Below are positions 18,182 through 26,791 of a stretch of 64,000 bases of DNA, piece after piece. The position numbers were made by a program, and so were the translations under genes. The stretch is from assembly GCF_947387555.1 (NCBI RefSeq), contig NZ_CANDNZ010000002.1, positions 124,001 to 188,000 on the forward strand. The letters are read 5' to 3'. The first letter of the stretch is position 1. Each line of letters starts with the position of its first letter. The DNA comes from Thalassomonas sp. RHCl1. GTDB lineage: Bacteria > Pseudomonadota > Gammaproteobacteria > Enterobacterales > Alteromonadaceae. Below the pieces are notes generated by a model, which saw only the letters and a list, made by a program, of their open reading frames with translations, did not search any database and was not told the origin of the DNA.

Positions 18182-19150
18182 ATGAAAAAAATAACCATGA
18201 CCCTGCTGGCCTCTGCCGGTATGGTTTTTTCTGCAACCAGTATTGCCGGTATCTATCAAAATCCGGGTACGGTGGAATTTGCCACCCGTATGGCGATCAA
18301 ACACAGTGTGATTGATAGCAGCAGGCAGCACAGGGAGCAGGAAGGCTGGATGAATGTTGCCACTACAGATGAGGGGGCGACTTCGGGATTTTATCAGGCC
18401 CAAAACTGGTTCAGGATACACAAAAGCACGGTGAAAATCGGCTCGGGCCTGGTGTCTTTTGAATTTGATCCCGCCAAACTCGATTGCACCCAGGGCTTTA
18501 GTTTTAACCTGGAAGTGGGAGAAGATACGGTTGCCGTGTTTAAACCTGACTGTGACGACCTGCTGAATGCGTCGGTGAGTTACCCGGTAAGCCATACCTT
18601 TGATCTTATTCCCGAGGTGATCAAGCCTAAAGTGGCGGTGCCGCTTGATCCTCTGGGTTTAGTGCAGGTAGGGGTAAAATTTGGTATCGGGGTTGAAGTC
18701 GGGGCCGATTTTACCGTCGGCGGTGTTATCGGCGGTTATGATAATGACCAACCTTTCGAGTCAGGTGGTGTTCGCCGTCCGGACTATATTTACGCCTCTG
18801 TTGAACCTTATATTTCCGGGCAAGTGGACGGTGCGGCCTATACCACTATCGGTCACGGCATTGCCGAAGCCGGGGTTAAAGGCAAACTTAACCTGGTGAC
18901 CGTGAAAAGCAAGGGGTATATGGAAGCGGGGATCCGGCGTGTTGAAGTAGACGAAGATGTCGTGGAACAAGGCTTTCTTGAGTTAAAGATCTCCGGAGAA
19001 TTATCCGGCGGTGACGGCAAAGTTGATGCTTATTGCCATAAGCTATGGGGGTTAATTAAGTTCAACACCAACCTGATGAAGTGGGACCCGCTTTATCGTT
19101 ATGAACATACCTTCTTTGACTATGCCAGCCCGGTATGGGAAACCCTTTAA
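18182..19150 (+). CDS. Secreted protein of unknown function (322 aa), first of a two-gene unit
   Basis: Signal peptide MKKITMTLLASAGMVFSATS with cleavage near SIAG. The mature protein appears beta-rich, with glycine-rich amphipathic stretches (VQVGVKFGIGVEVGADFTV, VGGVIGGYDND) and four Cys. No known domain. AAGGAAAG precedes the ATG. The next gene starts 105 nt downstream on the same strand after two hairpins, so they probably form an operon. The partner is a membrane-anchored protein with a HEAT-like half, so a shared role at the cell surface or in the periplasm is plausible but unproven. Confidence 0.7.
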   Translation: MKKITMTLLASAGMVFSATSIAGIYQNPGTVEFATRMAIKHSVIDSSRQHREQEGWMNVATTDEGATSGFYQAQNWFRIHKSTVKIGSGLVSFEFDPAKLDCTQGFSFNLEVGEDTVAVFKPDCDDLLNASVSYPVSHTFDLIPEVIKPKVAVPLDPLGLVQVGVKFGIGVEVGADFTVGGVIGGYDNDQPFESGGVRRPDYIYASVEPYISGQVDGAAYTTIGHGIAEAGVKGKLNLVTVKSKGYMEAGIRRVEVDEDVVEQGFLELKISGELSGGDGKVDAYCHKLWGLIKFNTNLMKWDPLYRYEHTFFDYASPVWETL

Positions 19151-19155
19151 TAAGG

Positions 19156-19211
19156 GATATCAGCTCGCTGATATCAGTGAGTAAGATGATGTGAGGGGGA
19201 ATTTCCCCCTC
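19156..19211 (+). other. two intercistronic hairpins
   Basis: Perfect inverted repeat GATATCAG-CTCG-CTGATATC (19156-19175), then GAGGGGG-AATTT-CCCCCTC (19193-19211). Neither is followed by a T-run, so they look more like mRNA processing or attenuation elements than full terminators. Confidence 0.5.
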
Positions 19212-19255
19212 ATCTACTTGAGTGAATTTTAGAAGATGGTTCAAGGAAGATAACA

Positions 19256-21010
19256 ATGAAGCAACCGGTATCAAACTTTCTCTTATGCGCTGTTTTTGGT
19301 GTTTTTATTAGCTGCGTGTATTGGTTTTACCAGCAAACAAATCTAGCCCCCCAATCTGGCCAGAGCGCTATGCCTGCAGAGCAGGCCACAGCAGAAAGGG
19401 AGCGGAAAAAGCGCTTCTTGCCTGTAACTAAGGGGGCTGATTCAAAGCATGCCTTACGCGGGTTTGACTATAACATTACCACTGAGGTGGTGAATAATGA
19501 CCAGGTGGAGCTGGCAAGCTCTGTCTTTACCGGAAAGCTGGTGTTAAAGCGCGTACCGGCACAAAATTACCGGGATATCTCTGCTCTCGAAAAACAGGGG
19601 AATGCAGCGTTTATCTGGCAGGGAAAAATGCTCGACGGGCAATTAAGCCAGGGAGGTAAAACCAACCGGTTTGCTCAGGCAATATTATTTACCACTCAGT
19701 ATCAAGGTTTTGTTTTTAATGACATAAATTTGCTTGGACTAGATGCCGCTCATCCCGCCAATGCCGTACGTTATTTGCTCAAACAAGTCTCTTATGATCT
19801 TAAGCAGCCGATAACCATAGCAACGGTGACCGACATTGCCCGCTACCGTTATGCGCAAAAGGATAACCGCCTGAGCCGGGAGCTTGAATCGCGGGAAATC
19901 TTGCATGAGACTCATGCGCAAACGCTGAATACTTCGGTAGAAAAAGTCAGCGAAAACTGGCAATTAACCTTGGATAACAATGCCTTGCCTGAAGCATTGA
20001 CCCATAGCCTGGCGACCTTTTATCAAAGCCAGGACGGAGGCTTTGCCGTCAAACAAAGGTTAACGGTTACCGCCCTGGATAGAGCAGCCCTTGAAAAGGT
20101 AAAGTTCAGGCAAGAGGGCAGTTATAGCGCGGATGCCAACAGCTCACTTGTCTATCAGGCCCCCGGACTTAATGCGCAGGACGATATCCACTCATATGAA
20201 GCCTTGATGCAGGCGCTGGCAAAACTTGCCATTTTGCCCGATGAAGCCCTGGCAAAAAGCATAGGCAAGTACTTAATCGGGCATTACAGCGCCGATGAGC
20301 TGGTTAAGCTGATGAAGATGCAGGAGCACTTTAGTGATAAAAAGCATGACAAGCTGGCTTCATTAATCATTTACAGTATCCAGAAAAACCCGGAATTTGC
20401 CGCCGAAGTGATCTTGGTGGATTTATTGGAGCATCCCGAGCTTGAAACCATTAATAAGCAAAGGGCTATTATGTCGCTTGGGCGCTTTGAAGCTATGTCG
20501 GAGTACGGTTTAACCCGATTGCAGCAGCTGGCGCAAACATCGGATAATGTGCTGGCCCATACCGCGCAGTTAAGCATAGGCACGGCGGCCCGTTATAACG
20601 AGCAGCAAAAAGAGAGCGTCAGCGATTACTTGTCCGGGCAACTCAGGCAAAGTGACAATAAGGCGGTGACTTTACTGGCCATTAATAACAGTGGCCTCAA
20701 CACCTTAAATGCTCAGGCGGTCAATTACTTAGGGGATAAATCTGCGGCGGTGAATGTTGCTTTGATAAAGCTACTGGCAAAAGATCCCGCCTATCATCAG
20801 CAGTTGATAAATTATGCCATAGTGTCCAACCAGGCCAAGACCATTCATGCCCTTGGGCGGGCGCTAGCGGCAAAGCAATTGATGTTAAGCCCGGCACAGG
20901 AGCAGCAAATATCGGCGCAAATCAATAAAACACAAACCCGAGTAGTGAAAGATCAATTGCTTGCCTTGTTAGCGCATGAAAAGTTAGCAGAGGAAAAACA
21001 AAGCTGGTGA
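19256..21010 (+). CDS. Membrane-anchored protein with C-terminal HEAT-like superhelix (584 aa)
   Basis: One N-terminal membrane segment (NFLLCAVFGVFISCVYWFY), then a periplasmic chain. Residues about 65-310 look beta-rich (YNITTEVV, FTGKLVLKRV, AFIWQGKMLDG). From about 315 to the end there are repeated helical pairs of HEAT type (AIMSLGRFEAM, ALGRALAAKQL). A beta barrel followed by a helical superhelix is the order of the N-terminal module of large lipid transfer proteins (vitellogenin, MTP); I noticed this likeness but cannot prove homology. GGAAGATAACA precedes the ATG. It follows the 322-aa secreted protein and probably works with it. Confidence 0.7.
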   Translation: MKQPVSNFLLCAVFGVFISCVYWFYQQTNLAPQSGQSAMPAEQATAERERKKRFLPVTKGADSKHALRGFDYNITTEVVNNDQVELASSVFTGKLVLKRVPAQNYRDISALEKQGNAAFIWQGKMLDGQLSQGGKTNRFAQAILFTTQYQGFVFNDINLLGLDAAHPANAVRYLLKQVSYDLKQPITIATVTDIARYRYAQKDNRLSRELESREILHETHAQTLNTSVEKVSENWQLTLDNNALPEALTHSLATFYQSQDGGFAVKQRLTVTALDRAALEKVKFRQEGSYSADANSSLVYQAPGLNAQDDIHSYEALMQALAKLAILPDEALAKSIGKYLIGHYSADELVKLMKMQEHFSDKKHDKLASLIIYSIQKNPEFAAEVILVDLLEHPELETINKQRAIMSLGRFEAMSEYGLTRLQQLAQTSDNVLAHTAQLSIGTAARYNEQQKESVSDYLSGQLRQSDNKAVTLLAINNSGLNTLNAQAVNYLGDKSAAVNVALIKLLAKDPAYHQQLINYAIVSNQAKTIHALGRALAAKQLMLSPAQEQQISAQINKTQTRVVKDQLLALLAHEKLAEEKQSW

Positions 21011-21107
21011 TAGGCCATTTCTATTTTGGGGGGTGGAAAGTGAACCTACCGGCAAAGGCCGTGTTGTTAACGGCCTTTACCGGGGAATTCTACCAAGAAA
21101 GCTGAAT

Positions 21108-22490
21108 TTACTCTTCCCGAAAAGCTTCTGCCGTCAGGTGATGACGGTTTAACAGCTTGTAAAATTCGGTGCGGTTACGCTGGGCAATTCTAGCCGCCTG
21201 GGAAACATTACCCGCGGTGAGTTTTAACAGTTTTGCCAGGTAATCGCGCTCAAACTGATCCCTGGCTTCAACGAAGGAGGGCAGTTGGGTGGTTTTATCC
21301 CTGAGGGCATTGCGGACTAAATTGGCGCTGATCAGCGCCTCGGTACTTAACGCCACACTTTGCTCCACCACATTTTGTAACTGGCGGATATTGCCGGGCC
21401 AGGGGGCCGAGATCAACAGCTCCATTGCTTCGCCGGAAAAACCTTTGATATCCTGGTGTACCTGCTGGGTGCAGTGATTAAGAAAATGCTGTGCCAGCAG
21501 CGGAATATCTTCTCGGCGCTCCGACAGCGGCGGTAATTCCAGCTCTACCACGTTCAGGCGGTAATAGAGATCTTCCCGGAAAGTGTTATCGATAATGGCT
21601 TGCTGCAGGTTTTTGTGGGTGGCGGAAATGATGCGGACATCAACTTTCACCGACTGGGTACTGCCGACGGGTCTGATTTCTTTTTCCTGCAGGGCGCGCA
21701 GCAGTTTCACCTGGAAACTCATCGGCATATCGCCGATTTCATCTAAGAATAAGGTACCGCCGTCGGTGGCCTGGAATAAACCGGTATGGTTTTTTTCTGC
21801 GCCGGTAAAGGCGCCTTTACTGTGACCGAATAATTCCGACTCCAGCAATTGCTCGGGAATGGCGGCGCAATTAATGGCGGTAAAAGGTTTTTGGTGGCGG
21901 TGACTGGCCTGGTGAATCGCCTGGGCCAGCAACTCCTTGCCGGTGCCGCTTTGACTGTGGATCAGCAGGGGAAAGTCACTGCGCGCCACCTGCTGGGTTT
22001 GCTGCAGCAGGGATTCCATTACCGTGCTGCGGCTGATGATTTTTTCCCGCCACAACTGTTGTTTTGCTTGGGTGGTTTGCGATGTCGGCTGCAGCCGGAT
22101 GGCCTGCTGCACGGTTTCCAACAATTCCTGGCTTTCAAACGGTTTGGTTAAAAAGCTGAATACCCCTTGCTTGGTGGCGTTAATGGCATCGGGGATAGTA
22201 CCGTGGGCGGTCATGATCACCACAGGCATATTGGGGTGTTGTTTGCGTATCTGTTCAAATAACGCCATGCCGTCCATGCCTTCCATACGTAAATCGCTGA
22301 TCACCATTTGCGGGTGAAAACTCTCCAGTATGCCCAAGGCGATTTTGGCATTGGCGGCGGATTCAACCGCATAACCGGCGGCAGATAAGCGGATCCCCAG
22401 CAACCTGAGCAGGCTGGGATCATCATCGACAATCAGTATTTTTTGTTTTTCTGCGGTTACGCCCGCCTTGATCACCTTGTTATTGCCCAT
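21108..22490 (-). CDS. glrR: Sigma-54-dependent response regulator GlrR (QseF-like)
   Basis: 460 residues from ATG 22490; a TTG at 22499 in the same frame is possible but less likely. Receiver domain with the acidic pocket (ILIVDDDPS) and phospho-acceptor D66 in VISDLRMEG. AAA+ domain with Walker A SQSGTGKELLA, the sigma-54-contacting GAFTGA motif intact, and Walker B GGTLFLDEIGD. C-terminal Fis-type helix-turn-helix (GNVSQAARIAQRNRTEFYKLL). It activates sigma-54 promoters after phosphorylation by GlrK. The gene overlaps the end of qseG by 11 nt and is last in glrK-qseG-glrR, the known order. No sigma-54 promoter was found in this window. Confidence 0.93.
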   Translation of the reverse strand: MGNNKVIKAGVTAEKQKILIVDDDPSLLRLLGIRLSAAGYAVESAANAKIALGILESFHPQMVISDLRMEGMDGMALFEQIRKQHPNMPVVIMTAHGTIPDAINATKQGVFSFLTKPFESQELLETVQQAIRLQPTSQTTQAKQQLWREKIISRSTVMESLLQQTQQVARSDFPLLIHSQSGTGKELLAQAIHQASHRHQKPFTAINCAAIPEQLLESELFGHSKGAFTGAEKNHTGLFQATDGGTLFLDEIGDMPMSFQVKLLRALQEKEIRPVGSTQSVKVDVRIISATHKNLQQAIIDNTFREDLYYRLNVVELELPPLSERREDIPLLAQHFLNHCTQQVHQDIKGFSGEAMELLISAPWPGNIRQLQNVVEQSVALSTEALISANLVRNALRDKTTQLPSFVEARDQFERDYLAKLLKLTAGNVSQAARIAQRNRTEFYKLLNRHHLTAEAFREE

Positions 22491-23124
22491 GTTTATCAAT
22501 TGCCGTTTCTATGTTTTTCAGTTGGGTGAGTTTTTGCTGTAATTCGGTTAACGAACTTTGCAAGCCGCCGAGCTGGCGGTTAAATTTTTGCTGGCTCAGG
22601 CCTTTTTCCTGCTCCAGGGCGGTAATGCGGGCCTGGGCATATAACTGTTCGTTTAACTGGTCTTTTAACAGGCTTAATAATGCCAAATCTTCCGCCTTTA
22701 AGTAGCTCAGGGATAAGACTTCTTTGGGCAGCTGATTGAGCTGATCCTTGGCATTGTAGGGATTATAAATCGGCGAGCTTGGCAGGGCTTTTAACAATAA
22801 CAAATAAATATCATCTGTGAAGTCTTGTACTTGTTGCCCCTGATTTTCTCCCTGCTTTTTCGACTGGCTGACCCGATCGATTTCATCGAGTAGCTCTGCC
22901 GGATTAAGCTGCTTCAGTGACAGATAATATTGGCTGAAATTTGCTGCCGACAGTGGTGCCTGATGGTGGAAATTTCTTGTCCCTGATGCCTGAGAAGGAT
23001 CTGTCAGCTGGCAGCCGCCGAGCAGTACTAAGGTGCATAAAAAGGCCGTGAAGCGCCAGGTATTACCCGGTTGATTTGATGGCTTACGCTTGATTTTATT
23101 CGCTTTCATTGGGTTATGTTTCAT
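22480..23124 (-). CDS. qseG: QseG-like outer membrane lipoprotein
   Basis: 214 residues. After a basic N-terminus there is a lipoprotein signal with lipobox LLGGC, so it is lipid-anchored. The rest is helical, ending in a coiled coil (QKFNRQLGGLQSSLTELQQKL). Position between glrK and glrR, length and lipobox match QseG/YfhG, which interacts with the sensor GlrK/QseE in enteric bacteria. Sequence similarity to the enteric protein looks weak, so the name rests mainly on context. It overlaps glrK by 4 nt and glrR by 11 nt, pointing to tight translational coupling. Confidence 0.75.
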   Translation of the reverse strand: MKHNPMKANKIKRKPSNQPGNTWRFTAFLCTLVLLGGCQLTDPSQASGTRNFHHQAPLSAANFSQYYLSLKQLNPAELLDEIDRVSQSKKQGENQGQQVQDFTDDIYLLLLKALPSSPIYNPYNAKDQLNQLPKEVLSLSYLKAEDLALLSLLKDQLNEQLYAQARITALEQEKGLSQQKFNRQLGGLQSSLTELQQKLTQLKNIETAIDKHGQ

Positions 23125-24674
23125 TTGTTCTCATTAAAAATATAGGCCCGCGGTAAGGTCACGCTCACCTGTGTGCCGCTGGGGGCTAAGGTGTTACTGA
23201 AAAGCTCGATACTGCCGTTTAATCTCATCAATAATTCCTTCACTATGGTCAGTCCCAGGCCACTGCCTTTTATTTGGCTATTTTCAGGGGCCGGTCCCTG
23301 ATAGAAGGCATCAAATATTTTTTGCTCTATTTCGCTGGCGATGCCGGGGCCCTGATCTGTTATGGTTAATGTCAATTGGTTAGCTTGTAGCTCGCCGTTA
23401 AAGATAATGCTGGCATTGACCGGTGAGTATTTTATCGCATTTGATAACAGGTTATCTAATATAACCTGCAATTGTTTGGCATTGGTGTGCAGGTAAATGC
23501 CGCCAAGTGCTTGCTCTATCTTGAGTTGCTTGCGTTTGATATCGAGTTTACGTTCCTGCAATACCTTGTCCAGCAGTTGCTCCAGGGAAACTTTTTCCGA
23601 GTCCTGCAAGCTGGTGGAGTCGAGCACAATATTGAAATCCAGCAGGTCTTCTATCAGGCGCTGCAGGCGCTGGACACTGTTTTTGATGATATGGCAGATT
23701 TCCTGCTGACCGTCGTTGAGCTCGCCGACGCTGTTGTCATAGAGCAGCTCGGTGCCTTCCCGGATCGCCGCCAGCGGGGTCTTTAACTCGTGGGAGATAT
23801 GGCGGATAAAACTGGATTTTTGCAGTTCAAGTGCGTGTAGCCGGGTGCGCATCACTTCCAGGGCTTCGGCTATTTCCCTGATTTCCGGAGAGCCTTTAAG
23901 GATAATTTGCTGCTCAAAATCTCCCTGCTCCAGCCGCTGAATTTTCCGGGTCAGCAGCTTCATGGGTTTAGTGATCAAAAAGATAAAAAAGCCGGCAATG
24001 AGCACGGTGACGGGAATGATCACCAGGCCTTTGAGGATGACATTACTGACTTCTTCGGCTGAGGATTTGATATAAGTTGCCTGCAGGTCAATCAGCTTGT
24101 TGCTGCGCTGGTTGATTTTGTGGGTGATCGCCGCCAGGTGCTTAAATTCTTGCTGCAACTGCTCCAGGGCAAGTTCATCCGATGAGATGTTGCGCTTTTC
24201 GGTCAAAAATGACCTGTGAATATTTTCCAGGGCAAGGGATAATGCGTTGACTTCAGAGGTCAGCACCAGATCCTGGTTATCCCTGGACTGCTGAGTGAGC
24301 ACGGTTTGCAGGTGCTGCTGCCGGCTTAAAAACTGTTCCTTTAAGGCTTCGTCTTTAAGCACCACATACTGGCTGGCAAAACGCTCCATCTTTCGCAAAC
24401 TTTCATTAATTTCACGGTTACTTTTGATCAGGCGGGCTACGTCAAAGATGGCATTGGCGCCTTGTTTGGATAACAGATCGACCTGGGCCGCACTGTAGAG
24501 TAACGCCAGCACCAGCGGCAGCGCCACCAGGGTGAAACCTAACAGGGTGAGTTTCTTGATTGACAGGGTTTCAATGCGGAAAAATTTACTGAAAATAAAT
24601 GCTCTGATGCCGCGGGGAAATAAACTTTGCCGGCGCAGCGCCTGTGCTGATTTGCTTAATTGAATGTGTTTCAC
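23121..24674 (-). CDS. glrK: Sensor histidine kinase GlrK (QseE-like)
   Basis: 517 residues. Cytoplasmic basic N-terminus, first membrane segment (LTLLGFTLVALPLVLALLYS), a helical periplasmic domain of about 140 residues, second membrane segment (GLVIIPVTVLIAGFFIFLI), HAMP domain, HisKA with phospho-acceptor in RHISHELKTPLAAI, then HATPase boxes (LDNLLSNAIKYSP, DQGPGIA, GSGLGLTIVKEL). Role: autophosphorylate on His and pass the phosphate to GlrR. First gene of the glrK-qseG-glrR operon; in enterics the system controls envelope-stress small RNA expression, but its target here is unknown. Confidence 0.92.
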   Translation of the reverse strand: MKHIQLSKSAQALRRQSLFPRGIRAFIFSKFFRIETLSIKKLTLLGFTLVALPLVLALLYSAAQVDLLSKQGANAIFDVARLIKSNREINESLRKMERFASQYVVLKDEALKEQFLSRQQHLQTVLTQQSRDNQDLVLTSEVNALSLALENIHRSFLTEKRNISSDELALEQLQQEFKHLAAITHKINQRSNKLIDLQATYIKSSAEEVSNVILKGLVIIPVTVLIAGFFIFLITKPMKLLTRKIQRLEQGDFEQQIILKGSPEIREIAEALEVMRTRLHALELQKSSFIRHISHELKTPLAAIREGTELLYDNSVGELNDGQQEICHIIKNSVQRLQRLIEDLLDFNIVLDSTSLQDSEKVSLEQLLDKVLQERKLDIKRKQLKIEQALGGIYLHTNAKQLQVILDNLLSNAIKYSPVNASIIFNGELQANQLTLTITDQGPGIASEIEQKIFDAFYQGPAPENSQIKGSGLGLTIVKELLMRLNGSIELFSNTLAPSGTQVSVTLPRAYIFNENK

Positions 24675-25011
24675 GTTAGTTTTTGTTTTTTTATGATGCT
24701 GACAAAGGCCTTTTTATGTTATCCCGGAGGAAAAAACAATTCTGTCTCAAATCGGCGACAAGCTTTTTTACTTGGTTTTTGGCTTGTTAGTTTTTGATTT
24801 TTAAAGCTTTTAATTTCTGATATTCGACATTCTCCACCAATAAGTTTATCTAAATAATTTAACTGTTGCCATCTGGCGACAGCTGTAGAGGGGGACTTTT
24901 CGTTTTATCAAGATAAAACAGCTAGTTACCATTTTGGCCTGGTTTGTGCTTTCTGGGGTGGCAAGAGCAATGTTGTGCTTGTTTTATCCCAGAAATGAAA
25001 ACGGAAGGTGT
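24675..25011. other. intergenic region between glrK and the EF-hand gene
   Basis: About 340 AT-rich nt between divergent genes, expected to hold both promoters. No clear operator or sigma-54 element recognised. Confidence 0.4.
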
Positions 25012-25320
25012 ATGAATCAGATAAGTTTACTCAAAGTCACCCTGGCGGTGTTGGCCTGTGCTTTAGTGTCTACCATTGTCTATGCCGGCGAAACAGCCGG
25101 TGATGAGGCCGGCGCTGGCGCTGTTGTTAAGGATAAAACACCTAAGCGGTTTTCAAGTATTATCACGGCATTTGATACCGACAAAAACGGCAAACTTAAT
25201 GAATCAGAGATCCTCGCCAGTCGCAGTAAAACCTTGCATAAAAGGTTGGCACGCATAGATCTCAACCAAGACTCGGAAATAAGTCATGAGGAGTTAATGG
25301 AATACCTCAAAAACTATTAG
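25012..25320 (+). CDS. Small exported EF-hand calcium-binding protein
   Basis: 102 residues from ATG 25012, preceded by GGAAGG; the frame extends upstream to 24934 but without a start that fits. Signal peptide (LLKVTLAVLACALVSTIVYA). The mature part has two EF-hand loops, DTDKNGKLNESE and DLNQDSEISHEE, with acidic ligands at the standard positions; the second has Glu at its end. So it should bind calcium in the periplasm. Function beyond that is unknown. It is followed by an unrelated-looking small gene. Confidence 0.8.
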   Translation: MNQISLLKVTLAVLACALVSTIVYAGETAGDEAGAGAVVKDKTPKRFSSIITAFDTDKNGKLNESEILASRSKTLHKRLARIDLNQDSEISHEELMEYLKNY

Positions 25321-25401
25321 AGGCAAATAAACTATTTGCTTATTTTCCATATTGACGGCTGCTTTATTGTCAGCAGCCGTTTTCTGTAAAAGGTAAACAT
25401 T

Positions 25402-25812
25402 ATGTCAGACGATATATCACGTTATGTACAAATAGATGACTGGATTTTTGAAGTGAAAATGGTTCGAGCCATTCGCACCGAGCGCTACGGAGAGCCCTAC
25501 AGTGCCACTGCCAGTGTCAGCCTCAATGGTCAGCACGCCTTTATTGATGGTTTGATGACCAGTGATCAGGCGGAATTTACCCGGGATGATTATCAAAGTT
25601 TTCGTAAATTTTTCACGAAAATGAATGTTGAACAGGTGAATTTTGATCGCTACAAACAGAATAAGCTAAAGTCCGATACCATACCTGTCTTTACTTCGGT
25701 AGAAAGGGCTTCGGTAGAAAAAGCAGCGAAAGAAAAAGCCCCGTTAGAAAAAGTTTCCGTGAAAGAAATACCGGAAAAAGAAGCACCGCTGTTACAGCTG
25801 GTACTTGGCTAA
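25402..25812 (+). CDS. Hypothetical protein with Lys/Glu/Ala-rich tail (136 aa)
   Basis: Not recognised. First 90 residues form a compact mixed domain (YVQIDDWIFEVKMVRAIR, ATASVSLNGQHAFIDGLMT, DYQSFRKFFTKMNVEQVNF). The last 40 residues are a low-complexity run of repeated VEKA/KEKAP/LEKV units rich in Lys, Glu and Pro. No signal peptide or membrane segment. SD-like AAAAGGTAA precedes the ATG. Its 3' end overlaps by about 20 nt a small frame on the other strand. Confidence 0.65.
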   Translation: MSDDISRYVQIDDWIFEVKMVRAIRTERYGEPYSATASVSLNGQHAFIDGLMTSDQAEFTRDDYQSFRKFFTKMNVEQVNFDRYKQNKLKSDTIPVFTSVERASVEKAAKEKAPLEKVSVKEIPEKEAPLLQLVLG

Positions 25813-26016
25813 CAGGGCATTTGCCGGTTGCTTTGATATTTTACTACGCAATGATACTTGAGCCGATATAGCATTATCATGCGGTGCGTAGTGTTCCCAT
25901 TCTCTTTTTTCAGTAAAGGTTTTCTTCGTTAATGTTTTCTCCCGGCTGAACTCAGCTTGATTTTTGACCCGTTTGCGTTTGTTATTACCTGCTGTTTCTA
26001 ATGGAGCAGGGGTCAA
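25792..26016 (-). CDS. Doubtful small frame after the SUKH-like gene (74 aa)
   Basis: Starts at a TTG that overlaps the TGA of the upstream SUKH-like gene by 4 nt (TTGA), an arrangement typical of coupled genes. The product is very basic (NNKRKRVKNQAEF, REKTLTKKTF). But it overlaps the 3' end of the convergent 136-aa gene by about 20 nt, uses a rare start, and matches nothing I know. It may be chance. Confidence 0.3.
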   Translation of the reverse strand: MTPAPLETAGNNKRKRVKNQAEFSREKTLTKKTFTEKREWEHYAPHDNAISAQVSLRSKISKQPANALLAKYQL

Positions 26017-26498
26017 CCGAAAAATGGCAGCGGGTTCAGGATACGCGCTTCTATGATCACCGCATTTAATAATTGGCCGAAGCTATCAAAAAACTGCAGC
26101 GCCTTGTGGTTGTTCTGATCAAGGCATACATACTTTTTATTTTTAATATCAAAGGCTAACCTGTACTGGCTTTCGTCGCCATAATAAATATATTGCCGGT
26201 GAAAGTCTTCCTGCCAAAAGGCAAGGTTGACCTGGACAATGCCGGGTAAAAAGTACGGGTCGAGTTTTTCTGTGGCGCCGTAGATGTTGAGGCCATTAAG
26301 GGAAAATCCGTCCGAGAGCTGTAAGCACTCTACATATTCAGGAGACAGAGGTTGCTTTAAATATTTTTCACTGAGTTTTGTCAGCTGCTCCAGCTCCTGG
26401 GATGATGCGGGGGCCAAGAGGAAGCCTTCTTCATAGGTCTGAATTTCTTCGTTATTTTTGCGCTTGAGAGAGGCGAGGATCTGATTAATATCTGTCAT
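26013..26498 (-). CDS. SMI1/KNR4 (SUKH)-like protein
   Basis: 161 residues, soluble. PLSPEYVECLQLSDGFSLNG followed by LNIYGATEKLD and a later YIYYGDESQYRLAFDI matches the SUKH/SMI1-KNR4 fold pattern (P..Y..fl...nG ... iyg). SUKH proteins often act as immunity proteins against polymorphic or contact-dependent toxins; others have housekeeping roles. No toxin gene is adjacent, so this is an orphan. GGAGTTTTTA precedes the ATG. Family call is moderately sure, role uncertain. Confidence 0.65.
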   Translation of the reverse strand: MTDINQILASLKRKNNEEIQTYEEGFLLAPASSQELEQLTKLSEKYLKQPLSPEYVECLQLSDGFSLNGLNIYGATEKLDPYFLPGIVQVNLAFWQEDFHRQYIYYGDESQYRLAFDIKNKKYVCLDQNNHKALQFFDSFGQLLNAVIIEARILNPLPFFG

Positions 26499-26741
26499 TA
26501 AAAACTCCTTGGCGTTTTAAGCTGCTCAACAGAAATATTTTGGCTTTGGCTTGAGATAAGGGGGGAGAAAAGGGAATAAATACCGCGCCTGTCAGGCATT
26601 GTGGTAACCAGGTTAACCCATGTTGCAGATGTAGACAGCTCCCTTGTCACTACCATGTCCTTAAATCAATAACTGAGTTGTGTCTGATTTAACAGTATAG
26701 CAATGATATCAGGGAGGTTTGCCAACTCCCTGAAAATTATT

Positions 26742-26768
26742 GCTGTGCCCGTTATATCCGGGCACAGC
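26742..26768 (-). terminator. terminator-like hairpin after the PQQ-type beta-propeller gene
   Basis: GCTGTGCCCG / CGGGCACAGC with a 7-nt loop, just past the stop of the minus-strand gene, followed in that direction by AATAATTTT. A second hairpin, CAGGGAG / CTCCCTG, lies at 26710-26731. Confidence 0.6.
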
Positions 26769-26791
26769 AGCTTTGTCCGTTAGCGCTGAGC

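Noticed and set aside
18068-18595. Minus-strand 175-codon frame
   Set aside because: Shadow of the secreted protein gene at 18182-19150, which has a clear signal peptide and SD.
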